This document shows, in pieces, positions 41,426 through 55,400 of a stretch of 64,000 nt of DNA (positions within the stretch are counted from its first letter, which is position 1; the number at the start of each line of letters is the position of its first letter). Made by a program: the position numbers and the translations under genes. Source of the stretch: Lutjanus erythropterus (taxonomy: Eukaryota; Chordata; Actinopteri; Lutjaniformes; Lutjanidae). The stretch spans positions 31,827,555 to 31,891,554 of the forward strand of contig CM034591.1 of assembly GCA_020091685.1 (NCBI GenBank). The letters run 5' to 3'. The notes under the pieces are model-generated. The model was not told the DNA's origin. It saw only the letters and a list, made by a program, of their open reading frames with translations, and ran no database searches.

Positions 41426-42779
41426 CAGTGAATGTTCAAATTTTGCTAGTCGCTCAATAGATTACCATTGTAATTTGGCTGGTGAGTGAAGCAAATCTAC
41501 AAGCCACTTGCATGTCATTTGGCTGATGCTAATTTTGTGCCCAGGTCAGAAAATAATTAGTCATAAACAATGAGAAGAATTTGATTAAAAACAACAAGAG
41601 TGTGTCTAAGTGCATCCAGTGCAGTTTCTATAATTCAGTGTCATCTGTCCAAGTCTTCCTGTTTAGTAATTGAGTGTTTTTGGGGAAAAAGATTAATTTA
41701 TCCTGGAAATTGTTGCTGATTTCTCAACATCAGGACATTAATATGGCCTTCAGTAGCTCAGCTCTGATCTACTGAATGCAAGTGCACAGCTTGTACTGAT
41801 GTTGGTCGAATGGTTTGTTTCAGGGTTTTATCATTTTTCTGCACTTGTAAAACCCATCTTTTGAAACACATAATCCTATTTAAAACAAACCGATATGCAG
41901 CATCAGCACTGGGATGTTTTCATGTGTAGTGTGGGGTTTTATGCCAGTGGGTGGCAGTGTATCATTGCTAGTTTTACACTGGAATAAATGTGGAGGAAGA
42001 TGTATCAAGTATAAACAGTTGGTAAGAACACCCTACAACCATATGGTAATCCTTATGCTGACTACATACATTTTTCAAATGTTTAGTTTCAGGCTTTAAT
42101 AATATATGCATGGCACCCACACAGTCCCTTGGCAAAAATGAATGAATGTAAGAGACATGTGGTGTGTCCCTACTTTCTTTATTTAAACCTATGAGACCTG
42201 TTTATCTCCTATGAGAGCAGGATTTATTACTCAATTGAAAATTAGTGCCTTAAAGCCTTGTTTTTATTGAGTTAAATTGTGCCTTATTTGTCTCTGTCAG
42301 CTTTTGGTGTTCAGACTGAGCAAGAGTGAGCACATACAAATTCAAGTGGAAGCCAAGGCTATGACTGTTGACACAGTATACATCCACACTGTGAATTATG
42401 CATCAAGGTTACAAATTGAGCCATTATTATTAAACAGAAAACTAAAAAACAAAGACAAAAGCAACTATGCTGGGTGACAAAGACTGGACGCCAAAAGTCT
42501 CAAAGGCATAAACATACACTTAGGACTGTGGGTCATATGCTTAAAACTCACTACCTTCTACTGAATACGTGAGTGGCTGTGTTAAAGTTTGTACATCACC
42601 TATGAAAATGACAGATTCTGCATCATACGTAATACATAAAATGATGGCTGCTTGCTTAACATTGTGGTGAATAAGTCAAGAACATGACTTTACTCACAGA
42701 TAGTGTGCAAACTATGCAATGGCTCTCAGGGGAGCTCACTTTTGTCTTTGTTTTTTTGTTTTTTTTAGCAGATATACAG

Positions 42780-43005
42780 TATAATAATCAATTAATCACA
42801 ACATCAAACTTCCACACAGGTCTCAAAACCACACATAACCTTGGCCTCTGACCACTGACCATCAAAATCTAATCAGTTCATCCTTGAGTCCAAGTAACAT
42901 TTGTGTCAAGTTTTAAGAAATTCCCTTAAGGTGTTGAGATATCACATTCACAAGATGACCTGAAAACATAATGTCTCTGGCCAAAAAAATATAAAGGAAT
43001 AAAAG
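42780..43005. repeat. Dispersed repeat with CCTTGGCCTCTGACCACTGA block
   Basis: ACCTTGGCCTCTGACCACTG, AATCTAATCAGTTCATCCTT, GAGTCCAAGTAACATTTGTG, AATTCCCTTAAGGTGTTGAG and CCTGAAAACATAATGTCTCT are blocks of a very abundant fish interspersed repeat. Confidence 0.55.
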
Positions 43006-46000
43006 TCATCACAAAAAGGGTTTTCAATTAATGCAAATCACAGAGGTCCTTCAACAAACAGTCATGAATGTGCACAAAAAAAAAACAAAATAAAGGAACT
43101 ATCTAGTAGTATTCAAGATTAGTTGTGGACAAGCTGCAGGTCCAATGCTCATGCACAAACTCACTCACTCACGTACGCACACATGGAGGTGATTGTATGA
43201 TCCCCTCCCAGGTTACATCTGGCAGGGATAATAATTGATTCAGTGTGTAGTCTGGGTGAGACTAATAAAGTTTGCTTTTATTAATCTTTGAATTTAAGTG
43301 AGTGGAATTTACATAATTGTGACACCAGGCTTTAATGACAAGAATAGCAGACATGCTGGAATCTTTATTACTGTAAAGTGAATTACTGATGAATCACCCT
43401 CATGTTAATAGCCAACTTTTATGCATGATCCATGATGATGAAGATACAGAAACATAGAAATGCACAGCAAAAAATACCACATTGTCAACACTTTAGAGAC
43501 CCCCCGAATTTTTACAGTCATTTAAGCTCATGTCTTAAGAGGAGCCAGGCTCCCTCTGGCTCCCCTGTGCTCCGTACCCTGCTTGCAGAAAAAACTAAAG
43601 GGTTTGGTTGAATTTACACATTTTAGCCCGTCTTTCACATATGAAACATGACATTTATTCTCATACAAGTGAGTTCAAATTTCCAGTTCAATGTGGTGAC
43701 AAAAATGCTAAATGATCATAAATCACTTTTGCATGAATGCAGACCTAGTTGTCTAGACAGGATATCACTATTTGTGTGGTATATCTTCTAATTAAAATAC
43801 CTTCACATGACATGTGTGGCATATTTACAACCAAAGCTTTAATTAGTGAAAGATAAGGTTTTCAAAAATGAGGTAAATTTTTCACACAGTGGCAGTTTAC
43901 TTTGACTTTGATGACATTGCCTCTGCCAGGCAACCCAAAATTAATATTCAGATATAACCCCTTTGCAATCACCAACATTTTTATTGTTAACTGCAATTTA
44001 ATGACATATTTTTTTTTAGTAACTGCACTGAATTACAATTACATTTATTTTGAGTTCAATTACATGCAACAATTACATGTAAGTAGTTAATCCCCAACAC
44101 TGCTACGGAAGCATTGTTTTTAGCCTTGGAGCTGTTGATGACTTGTGGTCCATATTGAGCGGTTAAGAGGAATGAGGAGTCAGCTGTCGGTATGGTTATA
44201 TGTATGTTTTTCAAAAAAATGCAAATCATGTGCACCAATAAGTTTAGGTTGATGGGTATGTGACGAGCCCAAACATATATAAAGTCTCGCCATTACCAAG
44301 CTTGCAAGACTGTTGGATTCTAGAGGTGCACAGAGACATCTTGATCTGTCTGTGTGTTTGGAAAGAAGACCAGACATGGGCGTGGTTTGTACCAGACATC
44401 ACATTAAACCAGGCAAATGACCAATAATCTGATAATTTTCATTGGCAAGGCAACTGATTTAATATTGGCCTATAATTAATTATGGGATATATTTCCACAT
44501 CCTCATATACTATCTCTCCCTGTTTTATTTTTATTTTTAACTAAACTAAGTTGTGTGAACTTAAACCCACCATCACCACCACACCCCTTTAACTGAGGGA
44601 CACTGAGCAATGACAAACTGAAAAAAATGTTTTGTTTTGTTTGTTTGTTTGTTGTTGTTTTTTTAATAGAAAGATTCTGTTTTGCTTTGGAAAAAGAAAC
44701 TATTAACAGTAACGGTATGAAATTATCTCTCAGTGGAAAGGAATGATCTTAAATTGCAATGTTGCTGCATTCAGTGTCATTATAATATATTGTGATAATA
44801 TTACAATATTAAAATGAGGTAAGCTGTGAAAAAAGTACTTTGATAAAAGTAAAAAGTAGCACTCTGGACATTACTGCGTTATGTTTTGGAAATTATTTTT
44901 TGCCAAATAATAACAAACAACTTCAGATAGAGGAAATATTTGTTTCCATATTTGTCCTTTCCCAAATAATGTCTTTAGATTCACGTACATCTCTACTGGA
45001 TACAATTAAGTATACCTAATATTAAGGCCATCTTTTTATCTTTCGCCGACTCATCTTGGCTTCCTCCCCTCCTATCTAATTAACTGAGATTTTTTCAAGG
45101 GGAATAAATTGTAATGATTTTTGCCTGGGTTCACTCCAACCAATAAAATTGAAAAGAAAAAAAAAAAGAATAAGATCATATCTGTGCAGGAATAACATTT
45201 CCTCTTCCTGGAATTTAGATTTATAATGGTTCTGTCCTTGGCAGGCATCAACTCTCCTGTGAATTTGGAGACACAGAGCTTTTCATTTGTGTAGGTACAG
45301 ACAGAACGAGGGATTACTAGATAAACCTGAGCATATCAAGGAAGGAGGCATTTATATGAGCAAACATTCAAAGTAAACAGGGGGTGCATGGATGCTAAAT
45401 CAAATCTCTCATTCCCCCAGGAGTGAGGAAGCATATATCTACGCCATGGGAGTTCTGTAAATGCTCAGATTGTGTTGAGACGTCATCTTCCTCAGCAGTT
45501 AACACTCTGACTCTACAACATGTCTGGATCTGCAATTTGAATTCAAGAGAGGACAGTTATTCTCTCATTCACACGCTCGCACACACAGATTAATAATAAC
45601 AACACACTGAGCTTCACTGTGCAACAGATTAACATGCAGTTGCCTGACATTTCAGCTAATTAGACAGTGTTTGAAGATGAAATTTCTCTCTACATTCAAA
45701 GACACACAGCTCATCCCGTGAATCTGTTTCTGCTATCAGTAGAAAAATAATAAGCTATGGCTGACTCATTACTATACAATACAGTGTCCTGGATTTTTAG
45801 CTCTTAAGAAGTGTTTTCACTGGAAAAAACAAGGGACAGTTTGTACTTTTAACCAAAAAGACAATTTTAACCAAAAAGAACACTGAATAATATGTTTTTA
45901 CATTACAAAATCTCCTCATCAAAGTTTTGAATGTAACTTTGAATGCTTTCCTTTAGTGACTTAAATTTCCTGTAACCTATTGAGTGGGCTTATTTGTCAA

Positions 46001-47285
46001 ATTGTAGCCAATTTTCCAGCCTACTAACCTACTTGTGTACAATGTTCTGCACCTGAAAGTTCCAGAATCTCTTTTAAGGTTGTTGTGCAAAATAATGATA
46101 ATGAAGTGTGCATTTATGGAGAAAAAAATATTTTGTTGTCCTCCACTGACCCAGACTCAGGTCAATATGGTCAATATGAAAAAACTGAATGAAAATACCT
46201 AACTAGGCTTTTTGTGTGTTGCAAATTTATTGAGATCGTACACTAAAATGTCAGTGTACACCTTGTTATAATTAACTAATACAGCAGTATGAAGTTATCA
46301 AGTTAATGGTCATTTTGTGTCACTGTGAGGACCCCATTTATGATAATGAGTGCAGACAATTTAATAGAAACACCAGAGGCTTTAGCCTTCAAAATTACCT
46401 TAAAGTTGAAACAACACAATTTTCAACAAACACTGAACATTAGAACCCTCATGAAGGTAGTTTTTATAGTATTCAACATTATGGTTTAATAAACTGGAAG
46501 CTGTTTGTGTTCTTTATTATAACTCACTTATTGAGCCACAATTGTGGAGTTAACCAGATATCTATACTACACAACTTTCATCTCTCACTGGAATAGTGGA
46601 TTATCATCTGTGTGTTTCCTCCCACCACTCACAGTACTCTGGACGGGGAGCATATCCCCTCACTTTGAAAATGATATAAAACAGCCGACAAGGCATTGTG
46701 GGAGGCTTGTTGAAATAGCGTTCCCATAAAGATTAGCCCAAGGCAAAGAATGGGCCACCTCACTTCACCACTATCGATCGAGAGTACAGATCATCTCTGT
46801 ATGCAAAGGACAGAAGTACAAAAGATAGTATCGACTTCATGTCGAAATATTCAGGAAACTGGAAAATGTGATTTATATAAGCTGCCTACATTTGTATTTA
46901 TATAAGTGCTATTTTGGAAAATGCCTTTGGCACAAAAGGGAAAAAAAAATTCTTGCTCACGCTGAACAATCAGTGGTTTGTGTTGGGCCTATAAATAAGG
47001 ACAGTGAAGGTCAAAGACCCCTGTGGAAAAAAACATGAAGGGGCAAACTCAGTATAAAAGTTTTTATATTGTAAAGCCTGGACCAGGATATAGTCATTTA
47101 GAGGCCAGAATGAAATGCAAGCAAAGAATGAGTCATATTTCTCACTAAAGTGGCTCTAGACATTTTCAATAAAGTCTTTTCTCCATAATCTGTGACAAAA
47201 AGAGGAAGCCCAGTGGTGTAGCCAGAACGACAGGATCAGTGTATCTTAATTTATCTCCCAAAGTCACAGCAATGCAAATAATTAT

Positions 47286-47291
47286 TTTATT
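47286..47291 (-). terminator. nmb: Candidate nmb polyadenylation signal
   Basis: TTTATT on the plus strand (AATAAA on the minus strand) lies about 230 bases after the nmb stop codon. This predicts a short 3' UTR, in line with a small neuropeptide mRNA. It was chosen by motif and distance only. Confidence 0.35.
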
Positions 47292-47517
47292 TAATATAAA
47301 TAACTTGAAACAACAAGACAGTGTGAAATATCATCATCAAAACAAACTGAAAAAAAAACATTACGTGTATTGCAAATGGCACATGATCTGTAGGCTAATA
47401 TGACAGTTACAATAAATTACAATCATGATGAGCAGGAGACTGTAGTCTAATTCGTTGATTTAAATCCAGATGAGGCCAGAGGACATCGGACCCGTGTTCA
47501 TGCGTGTCAGGTGTTCA

Positions 47518-48237
47518 TCACTTTCTGCTTTGGATGTAGCTTTCTAAAATCTTCATCAACAGGTCCGCGTCCTGAAACAGAGAGTTCATAATATCACATT
47601 AAAGAGCCTCGTTTGAATCATTTTTGTGCGCAAAGAGAAAAAGGAAAAAAAAATGTTTTGGACTATTCACCTGATCTTTCGAGCGGCTCTCTTGTGTATC
47701 CACCTGCGCTTGCAACGCCACCCGCAGGAACTCTTGGAAAAGCTCCCCGAGGGCGCTCTGCTCCGCTGGCAGGGTGACTTCCAGCGCATCAACGCCCTGT
47801 CCCTCCGCTGAAGGCAGCAGGGGGGTGTCCATCACGCTCTTCTTACCCATGAAATGTCCTGAAAATCAATGAAAATGTTCGTTAATATGCTATAAATTAA
47901 AGGAGAGACAAACCTTGAAGGAGCATGACAAATTCAACATGGTTAGAAGCAGAAAATGTTGAAAAATGCAGTTATTACATGTAGAAAATATATGAAATTA
48001 GATTCTTTAGATTCCATCCAGCGCAAACACGACCGACTGGTCCTTAGTTGTTTTATCAGAAGATGACTTACCTGTAGCCCAAAGATTGCCTCTTGGATTC
48101 ACCTTAATTTTTGCAACTTTATTCCTAAGCTCAGTCAGGTCGAAACTGACTGAAGCGGTAAAAGACATGAAAGAAAAGAAGACGAGTGAAGTAAATAAGC
48201 CACAATGGCAAACATTATTCAGTGTGAACCCTCTCAT
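47518..48237 (-). CDS. nmb: Neuromedin B precursor
   Basis: Minus-strand coding exons: 48237-48072, 47858-47671, 47571-47518, giving 135 aa. The first ATG (48237) opens a hydrophobic signal peptide (about residues 1-30). The neuromedin B decapeptide GNLWATGHFM (residues 50-59) is split by intron 1 inside the codon for Gly56. It is followed by GKK (60-62), where Gly60 is the amide donor and Lys-Lys the prohormone convertase site. The rest is a C-terminal propeptide ending ESYIQSRK. The mature amidated peptide is secreted and acts on the bombesin-family receptor NMBR. A longer frame continues upstream of the ATG but has only a TTG there, so Met at 48237 is the start. Human NMB is likewise next to SEC11A and in the same orientation. 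Confidence 0.96.
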
Positions 48238-48321
48238 CTCAGCGCGAAGTGGCGAGCTGTTCTCCAGGGCGCAAATTTCCAAGTGTCTTCTGCTGGTCGT
48301 GGATTGCTCAGACGCATCCCG

Positions 48322-48329
48322 CTTTTATA
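48322..48329 (-). promoter_or_regulatory. nmb: TATA box of nmb
   Basis: CTTTTATA on the plus strand reads TATAAAAG on the minus strand, about 85 bases before the nmb start codon. With the usual 25-30 base spacing, transcription would begin near 48295 and leave a 5' UTR of about 60 bases with no upstream ATG. This supports the chosen start and fits a tightly regulated neuropeptide gene. Confidence 0.75.
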
Positions 48330-48339
48330 GGCTTTCCTG

Positions 48340-51300
48340 AGCGGGGTGGGCTCTGTTTATATTGCGTGGACTTTTTACTCATCCAGCTGCAAAAATGGAA
48401 ATTTAGCCCACTTAGTCATTGACAAGGTTTTGCTGGACCGCGCCTCTGGGTGCGCATCTTTTACGCACCATACGATTCATCTTGAACTCAGGGCAGATGA
48501 GAATGTTTGCTGGAAAAAAACTGTTTTTTCAGTCACACAAATAGATGAGCAGCAATATATCAGTGTGGTAATGTTCAGTGCGGGCTGACTGATTAATCCA
48601 TCTGTGTTTTATGTCTGTTTGTGTGTGTGTCTTTTGGTATGTTTTTTTTTTTTTTTTGGTTTGTTTGTTTTGTTTGGTTATGTAGCTATATATGTTTTGT
48701 ATTTCATTTCTGTCAGTGCGTTTATACGAAACATTTTATTTTGTTTCCCAGCTTGATCAAGACTCCCTGGCAAAAAAAAGATAGTGTATCTCAATGAAAT
48801 CTTCCTAGTAAAATAAAGTATAAATTAAACTATAAGTAAAGGGGTCGATTTTTTTTTCTCGTTAAAGGTTGAAATTATTTTCAGGACATAAACAGTAGTA
48901 GGGGAGACTGGGGACGGTGCAACACATGCGTTTCTCTCAGTTTCTCAGACTATTTGGATTACACAAAACAAATCTTTATATATTAAACTTACATAAGTCT
49001 GCTTATTCCCCTTATTACAATACCATTTAGAGATAATTACATATCACATTTCATTCACGATATTCATTTCAATGGAAGAAGTCAGACACTTCAGCTGACT
49101 CCAACCCTATGGACACTTGCAACACAATCAAAGCTAGTATTGTAAAAATGTGCATTGTCTTAAAATCATGTTGTAGTAATATATATTTATAATATTTGTA
49201 CACTTCAGTGTGTTTTGTTCGTTTATGCGTAGAAACTAGGTCTACCTTGAGTTGATGTGCAGAAGTTCAGTCTCTTTATTTCAGTGTAAGACAGCAAGAA
49301 TAGAATGATTTGCAATGCAACAAACTTTTATTAAATATGTATTTATCGTATAAAACCCAACAATGACCTGTTTATGTTGAAAAAACTAATGTGTGGTCTG
49401 TTTTGACATGGCTGCTCAATTTGAGGATGGTTTTTGTAACCGTCCTTACCCCATCAGCCAAGATGCAAGATTATGTGGTAGTTAGACACACTCACCTTGA
49501 CAGATGCTAAAAATATCACTTAAAAGTCAACAAAACAAGGATTCAAACTCAGTAAGGTGTATTCATTCATACAAAAGGCCAGGACAGTGTGACAAAAATA
49601 CAGGTCATGAAAAAAATTACTTCACAACTTAAAATTAAGTTGTTGTTATTTTTTTTTATTTTTTTCAATAAATGCAGCAGCAGATGTTGACTGTGTCATC
49701 TGTCCTCTTGGTGGTGAGACGGCCAAACTGAGCATGTCCAGTATGGTTATCATGCTGATTGGAGAAAAATGCCTTGTTGCAACCGTCCCCTGTTGCAACC
49801 ATCCACAGTCTAATCTATATCTATATTTCTTTGACAAAAAGTCCCCTAAATACATTGTTCCTGCTCCTACAGTTCATATTAAACCAATTAAACATCATAG
49901 CACAGTTGCAACCATTAATATAAGCTCCACAAACTGGCACTAAAATAATGTCTTGGAGGTTGTGCACTGTTGTTGTAAATGGTGTGACCAGATGAAAATG
50001 ACAGAGGTGACAGCTAATATGGCAACACATATAGTAATTTCCCAGGTGTCTCTACCCCCCCCACCTACCCACAGCTCTCACGGCCAGGCCTGGCCCCCTT
50101 AGAATGAGCAACATGACATTTGGCCGGTTGCAGCATGCTGCTGTGATCATCATCAGTCCTCTGAGGACAGGAGAACCTGCTGATTCTCTCTGCTAATTTA
50201 GAGCTGATAAGACAGACGGCCTCTTTGTCACTTCAGGGTGCTAAAGTTGCAAGTTTAGTGGAGGGGCTGCAGCTTGTGTCTTGCTCTTTTCATAACCTTT
50301 GGCATTCACACACACATACTTGTGATTTTAGACATTCTGCACGGCTGAATGTCAGTCTAATTAGAATAGTGTCTGACCGTCAGGACATCACTCTCACGGA
50401 GTTCACAGATTAGATGAACTGAGACAACCACAGTTTTACACAACACTGCACATTCCTGAACAGATGTGAGGGGTATCTGCATCTCAGGCTCAAAATAATT
50501 CATTCATTGATCAAGGGCCCCACTTATACCACAATTCTTGGTGCTGCACGCTTATTACAAAAAATGTCCCAAAAGGCTGGGAGTGGGAATCTCCTGTCAC
50601 CTCATGATGTCATTTGACTCAGGAGGTTTCAGTGTGATTATAAAATGATTATTGATGCATCTTGAAGCATCAAATTATTTGATTTCTATGTGCCATACAT
50701 TATTTATATTACAATTGTTCTCACTGTGACTATGTATTTGTAATGATCCATAAATGGTATAGTTAGATGTATCTTGCATACAGTGCAGCTCTTGTACACG
50801 TCCCTGTTCCTGTGAGCATTTATGTCATTCATTTCTGTATATACAGTCTTTAAGTTCTACGTAGGACCCCTGAGAGGGGTTGTCCTATGGGGACAAGCTG
50901 GAGAACCCCATATAGTTCTAGTCTGCACCTTAATTTCTAAGGGTGTGCTTTGTCCCCTCATTGCCTCACCATGTAGAGAGGCTCATGCTCATTTTACAAC
51001 TAACACTGTAACAATGACCGACCCATACCAAATTTATCTAAAAGTCACATTTTAAAGGACACTGCTCTAAGCCTGAGATGAAAAAAAAGAAAAAAAAACT
51101 AATTGTGACAACTGAAACCTATTGTTTTTGTGACAGCAGGTGAAAATAACAGTGGTAAATAGTGCAGAGGTAATAGCCAACACAGTCAAGGTCTTTGAGG
51201 TCTAATGAGGAAGGCAGCCAAATACCTTCAATTTAAATCAAAGTTCAAACCTCAATAGAGTTTCAAGTGGCTCCATACTGAGATTATGTCGATCCATATT

Positions 51301-52465
51301 ACTGTATGATTACGTGCCACTGTCGCATGGCTGCAGTCAAATTCACCTTGATTTCAAGAACACTTGAGTGTGTACAGTGGTAAAATAAAGAGAACGGCAA
51401 GAAGGTGAACAGTCAAAGCACTAATGAAAAGCTCAGCCCACTTAAACAGAGGCACAGCCTGTGTCCCACTTCAGTGACCTTTATAAATAAGAAAGTTATC
51501 AAACAAGCCACTGCGCCATTTAATATACAAGAAAATGTGTGAACAACAAATAACTTCAGCCACAAATCTGCAAATTCTGCATTCTCATTTGACAGAGTCT
51601 GATACTGGTTTCATAGAATATTTGGATAATTTCTAAATGAAAACAGTTAGAGCAGCAAAAGGTCTGCCCTAGGTCATATGTTGCTTATTTCAAAGAACCT
51701 TTTAATACTGATTCTTGTATGAAAAAAACTTTGCTCAACACTTAAAATGATCAGTAACAATGGTTTAAAGGTCCATTTAATGTAGCTTTAACAGTGATAG
51801 AAATATAGGAAAATGTCTTTCAAAGAGATTTCCAGAACAGATATTGTTTTGTTTACTACTACAACTACTTACAGATACTTTTATGTGAATTAATTTGATT
51901 TTGTATATGAATAAAAACAGAAATAGACACAGTAAGTCCACTTGTGACGTGTTCTACATTTTCAGATCACTACTGCTCCATCACAAGAAAAATGTCTTTA
52001 ATTCTTCTCAGTGGTGCACCACTGCAGGGCAGACCAGGGGCCAAAAGAAAATGAGACAAGACTTGAAATAATTCATAGTGGATGGTAACCAGATTTCATA
52101 TTTAATATCATTCATATTCAGTTGTCATAAAATACTTCACATATCTTTTTCAAAGACAATGGTTCAACAGGAAAGAAACAAGACTTAATTTATCTCGATG
52201 AATGCTCTTTCACATTCTGAGGAATTACAAATAAAGATTAGTTTCAAACTAAATCTAGCCTAGTTCCCTCACAAAAATATTTTAAAGCTTGGATTTTTTT
52301 TTCAAATGTAAACACCCTATCCACATTTCTACAAAATGTTCAAACAAATGGTACAAAAGAGCCAGTTGGATTTTGACAAAGTCTAACTTAATTCTGTTTT
52401 GAAAGGCATGACTTGAGGTTTCCTGGACGTAGTTTATCCTTCTTGAGTCCTGAAGTTTGGGGACC
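48340..52465. other. Intergenic region between nmb and sec11a
   Basis: Starts with the nmb upstream region, then a (T)n/GTTT stretch (48638-48680), the family B transposon (48901-49815), and unique DNA at 50090-50450 and 50800-51060. About 51100-52200 has no recognisable feature. The part just above 52200 is probably sec11a 3' UTR, but no clear polyadenylation signal was chosen. Confidence 0.5.
48901..49815. mobile_element. Non-autonomous DNA transposon, GGGGAGAC family B
   Basis: Starts GGGGAGACTGGGG after GTA, and continues with a segment matching 62793-63714 in inverted orientation along its full length. Examples are GTTTTGACATGGCTGCT at 49401 against AGCAGCCATATCAAAAC at 63164, and GACATGCTCAG-type and GCAGCAGCAGATGTTGA-type blocks in mirrored order. 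GTTGCAAC motifs recur near the right end (about 49775-49805), which has decayed. There is no long open frame, so it is non-autonomous. Confidence 0.7.
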
Positions 52466-55400
52466 TCACTCCCGATGGACCAACACAAAGAGACCCAGCA
52501 GAAAGAGAACAGCATACTGCAGGATGGAAACAAGAGATTCAACAAATTGGATGTTCATACAAATTCAACAAATTAGATGTTCATTTTGAAGCTTAAAAAT
52601 GAAGAAAATCTTTTCAACTGGGAAAACGACAATAGTGTCAACCAACTTACTTTGAACTTGGGGTAATCATTCATGAGGATGGTGACAATTCCAATGTATG
52701 GCACAAACCTGGAGGTGATAGAAATGCTTACAGGCGGGAAATTTCATTGATATTTAATATGTCAGTTTGTAACCGATAACATTTCCTATGGTACACAAAA
52801 TTAGAAACTTTTCTGAGTTTTGCTAGTGTAAGGGATGCAATCAAGACATCACAGCAGAAGCAGAAATGAATGATGCCTAAGTAAGCAGAAATGAAGGCAA
52901 GACAGTTAAAATAACTAACGATGAGCTGGCAGATTGCCCACGTCTCATTCTCGTAGGAAGACCTACGCAGGGCTCACCAATAAGGATTGCCCAAACATTA
53001 ACCCTGAACCCTGCCAACAGCCAGTGCTTGGTTTGTCTGTTCTGAGCTACAACAGAAACATGGTGGCCTACAGAGAAGACCTGCACCCTCTATAGCTATA
53101 AAGGGCTCATTCTAAGGTAACGAAATGGCAAGATTCTTATTTTCAGGTGATTAAACATCATTAATGAAAAAACACTTGAATATTATATTCCATTTCTGAA
53201 ATATTCATATTAAATTAATGTTAATCTTACATACTGGACCTAAAAATAGAATTCTGATATATACTTAGAAGAAATATTTTTGGGATGAACGAAACAAACC
53301 CAAGTGTTCAATGTCCTTATCTGTGGAAGCAATTGGTGTATTTGAGTTGCACGCCTGTCACTCAGTCGCTGTTGGTAATTGTGGGTCTACGTGAGTGTGT
53401 GCCAATGGGACACAGCAGCTGTATATTAGTTTGGTTTGTGTTAGAGAGAGGACAATTTGAGAGTCCTTATTTTCTGTTGACCGCGATCTTTTGTCCAGTT
53501 TTGCTGTACTAGCGGATCATGCAGAGCACCTTCTAAGGCAAAGGCGTGATTTTGTCTCTACAATAGAGAACCAGAGCACAGTTACGGAGTCATGTTCTTT
53601 GTTTGGACATGGCGGTCTCTACATTATCCCTCTCATACATCTGGACAAGCATTTATGATGAGGATGATGCAACCATGAGTTTCCTGCTTCCTGCATATGA
53701 ACTTGTCTGTTTGTCTCCAATCAAAGATAAACAGGGCTATCATACTAAATTCAACTAGATTGTACAAGTGTTGCTTTTATGCCTTAGTGACACATTGTTG
53801 TATTTAGCCCCTGTAGACTATTGAATAATTCATAATCTCTGTTAGATGTTTCAAACTTGAATTGGTTGCAAGTGTCCGCCAGTTTTGAGGAAAAAAACAT
53901 AATACTTGTGGCCACTACTATAGACTGAATCACATTAATGTCATGATAGGAGTTGATTTGAATTGCAAAGTAAAATCTGTAAAACGAATTTTTAGTTGTC
54001 TAACAGCAGTTATATTCAAAGCATAAAGAACCATGCCCTAACACCCACATCGTCACACAACCCTGTGCTAATCACTGCAATGCCTGATTTGTTCTGAAGA
54101 TAGTAAAACTGCTAGTTTTGGATAAACTCAACCGTCCATTTCGTTAAGTCCGTGGCCCAACAGGTAAACTGTGCCTCCAACTTAATGTTAGTAAAAGTAT
54201 AAAGAATGCATTTTAGATTCATGAGATATTTGCTTTGAAATAACACATGAAAAGACATTCAACATGTTGCTGCACTGAAATCATATGTAAGTTACCCAGG
54301 GGTTTTCTGCCTAGAAGTCACTGTAAACAAATGTGATTGGTTCTATAAAACAGATGAAGTTACCCGTCCTATTAAGAAATCTATGCTATTATAGAATTTC
54401 TCCAAGGTACTCACCCCCTAGCTCGTCCCACCACATCTTTTTTCTCCAGCCAGTGTTGGCCCTGCTTGTACAGTCCTCTGTCATCCACTGCATTGTTGTC
54501 ACCTTTGGTCAAGAACTTAATGTCTCCATTTTCCCTGTGGACAAAGTATCAGAGTGACTTTAGACCACAGTGTGAACAAACACCTCTTTTTCAATACATC
54601 TGTCTAGATGAGGACACATGGTAAGTGTGAAATATCACAGATGCATTTTTAGATACCCTTTATATACAGTTTACCTCTATGAATGACACTCTCAGGGTTG
54701 TTATGTCAGGCATGGGTCTCAGTGATACTGAAAGTACAATTTAATCAAGGACAACAATGCTAATAAAATGTGCATTCATACTTTTCATGGATCTTTAGTA
54801 CTCTGTGTACTATTGGGATCTCTCTGCCTTCTATCCTGAAGACGACAATCTCTCCGACTCTGATGGGGTCCTCTACCCGGTTGGTCAGAAACAGCAGGTC
54901 TCCTCTGTGGAAAGCTGGCTCCATACTACCACTGAAAAGAATGGTAGACACACATAATCATACTTAGTACCATTTAGATGACTTAAATAGAACACTTAAT
55001 GATATGCTATGTCACAGACATTATCCACAACTTGTAGCTGCAATGTTTTTTTATTACTGTAGTACTGCCAACAACTTTCAGCATGACTCACCATGCTCAC
55101 CATTACATGCCTCTGATTAGGACCAAAAGACCAACTGCATCAGAAAATCCATGGTCATTTCTACCTACCAGTGGTTACACTGGGATTGTGCTGTTTGCAA
55201 CACTTGAAATTAAAGGTAATATTATATAATAAAATTACATACATTTCAGTCAAAATGATGACTTTACTGAACTATCATTTGGTAGGAAAAATACTTACAG
55301 GGAGTCACATGCCATAACCTCAGCAGTAACTCATTTTTGTGTACATTGTTACTGTTCCCAACCCAATACCATATAATACCAACAGGCATGTCTGAGAGGA

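Noticed and set aside
48238-48282. An N-terminal extension of nmb starting at 48282
   Set aside because: The codon there is TTG, not ATG. The first ATG after the TATA box is at 48237 and opens directly into the signal peptide.
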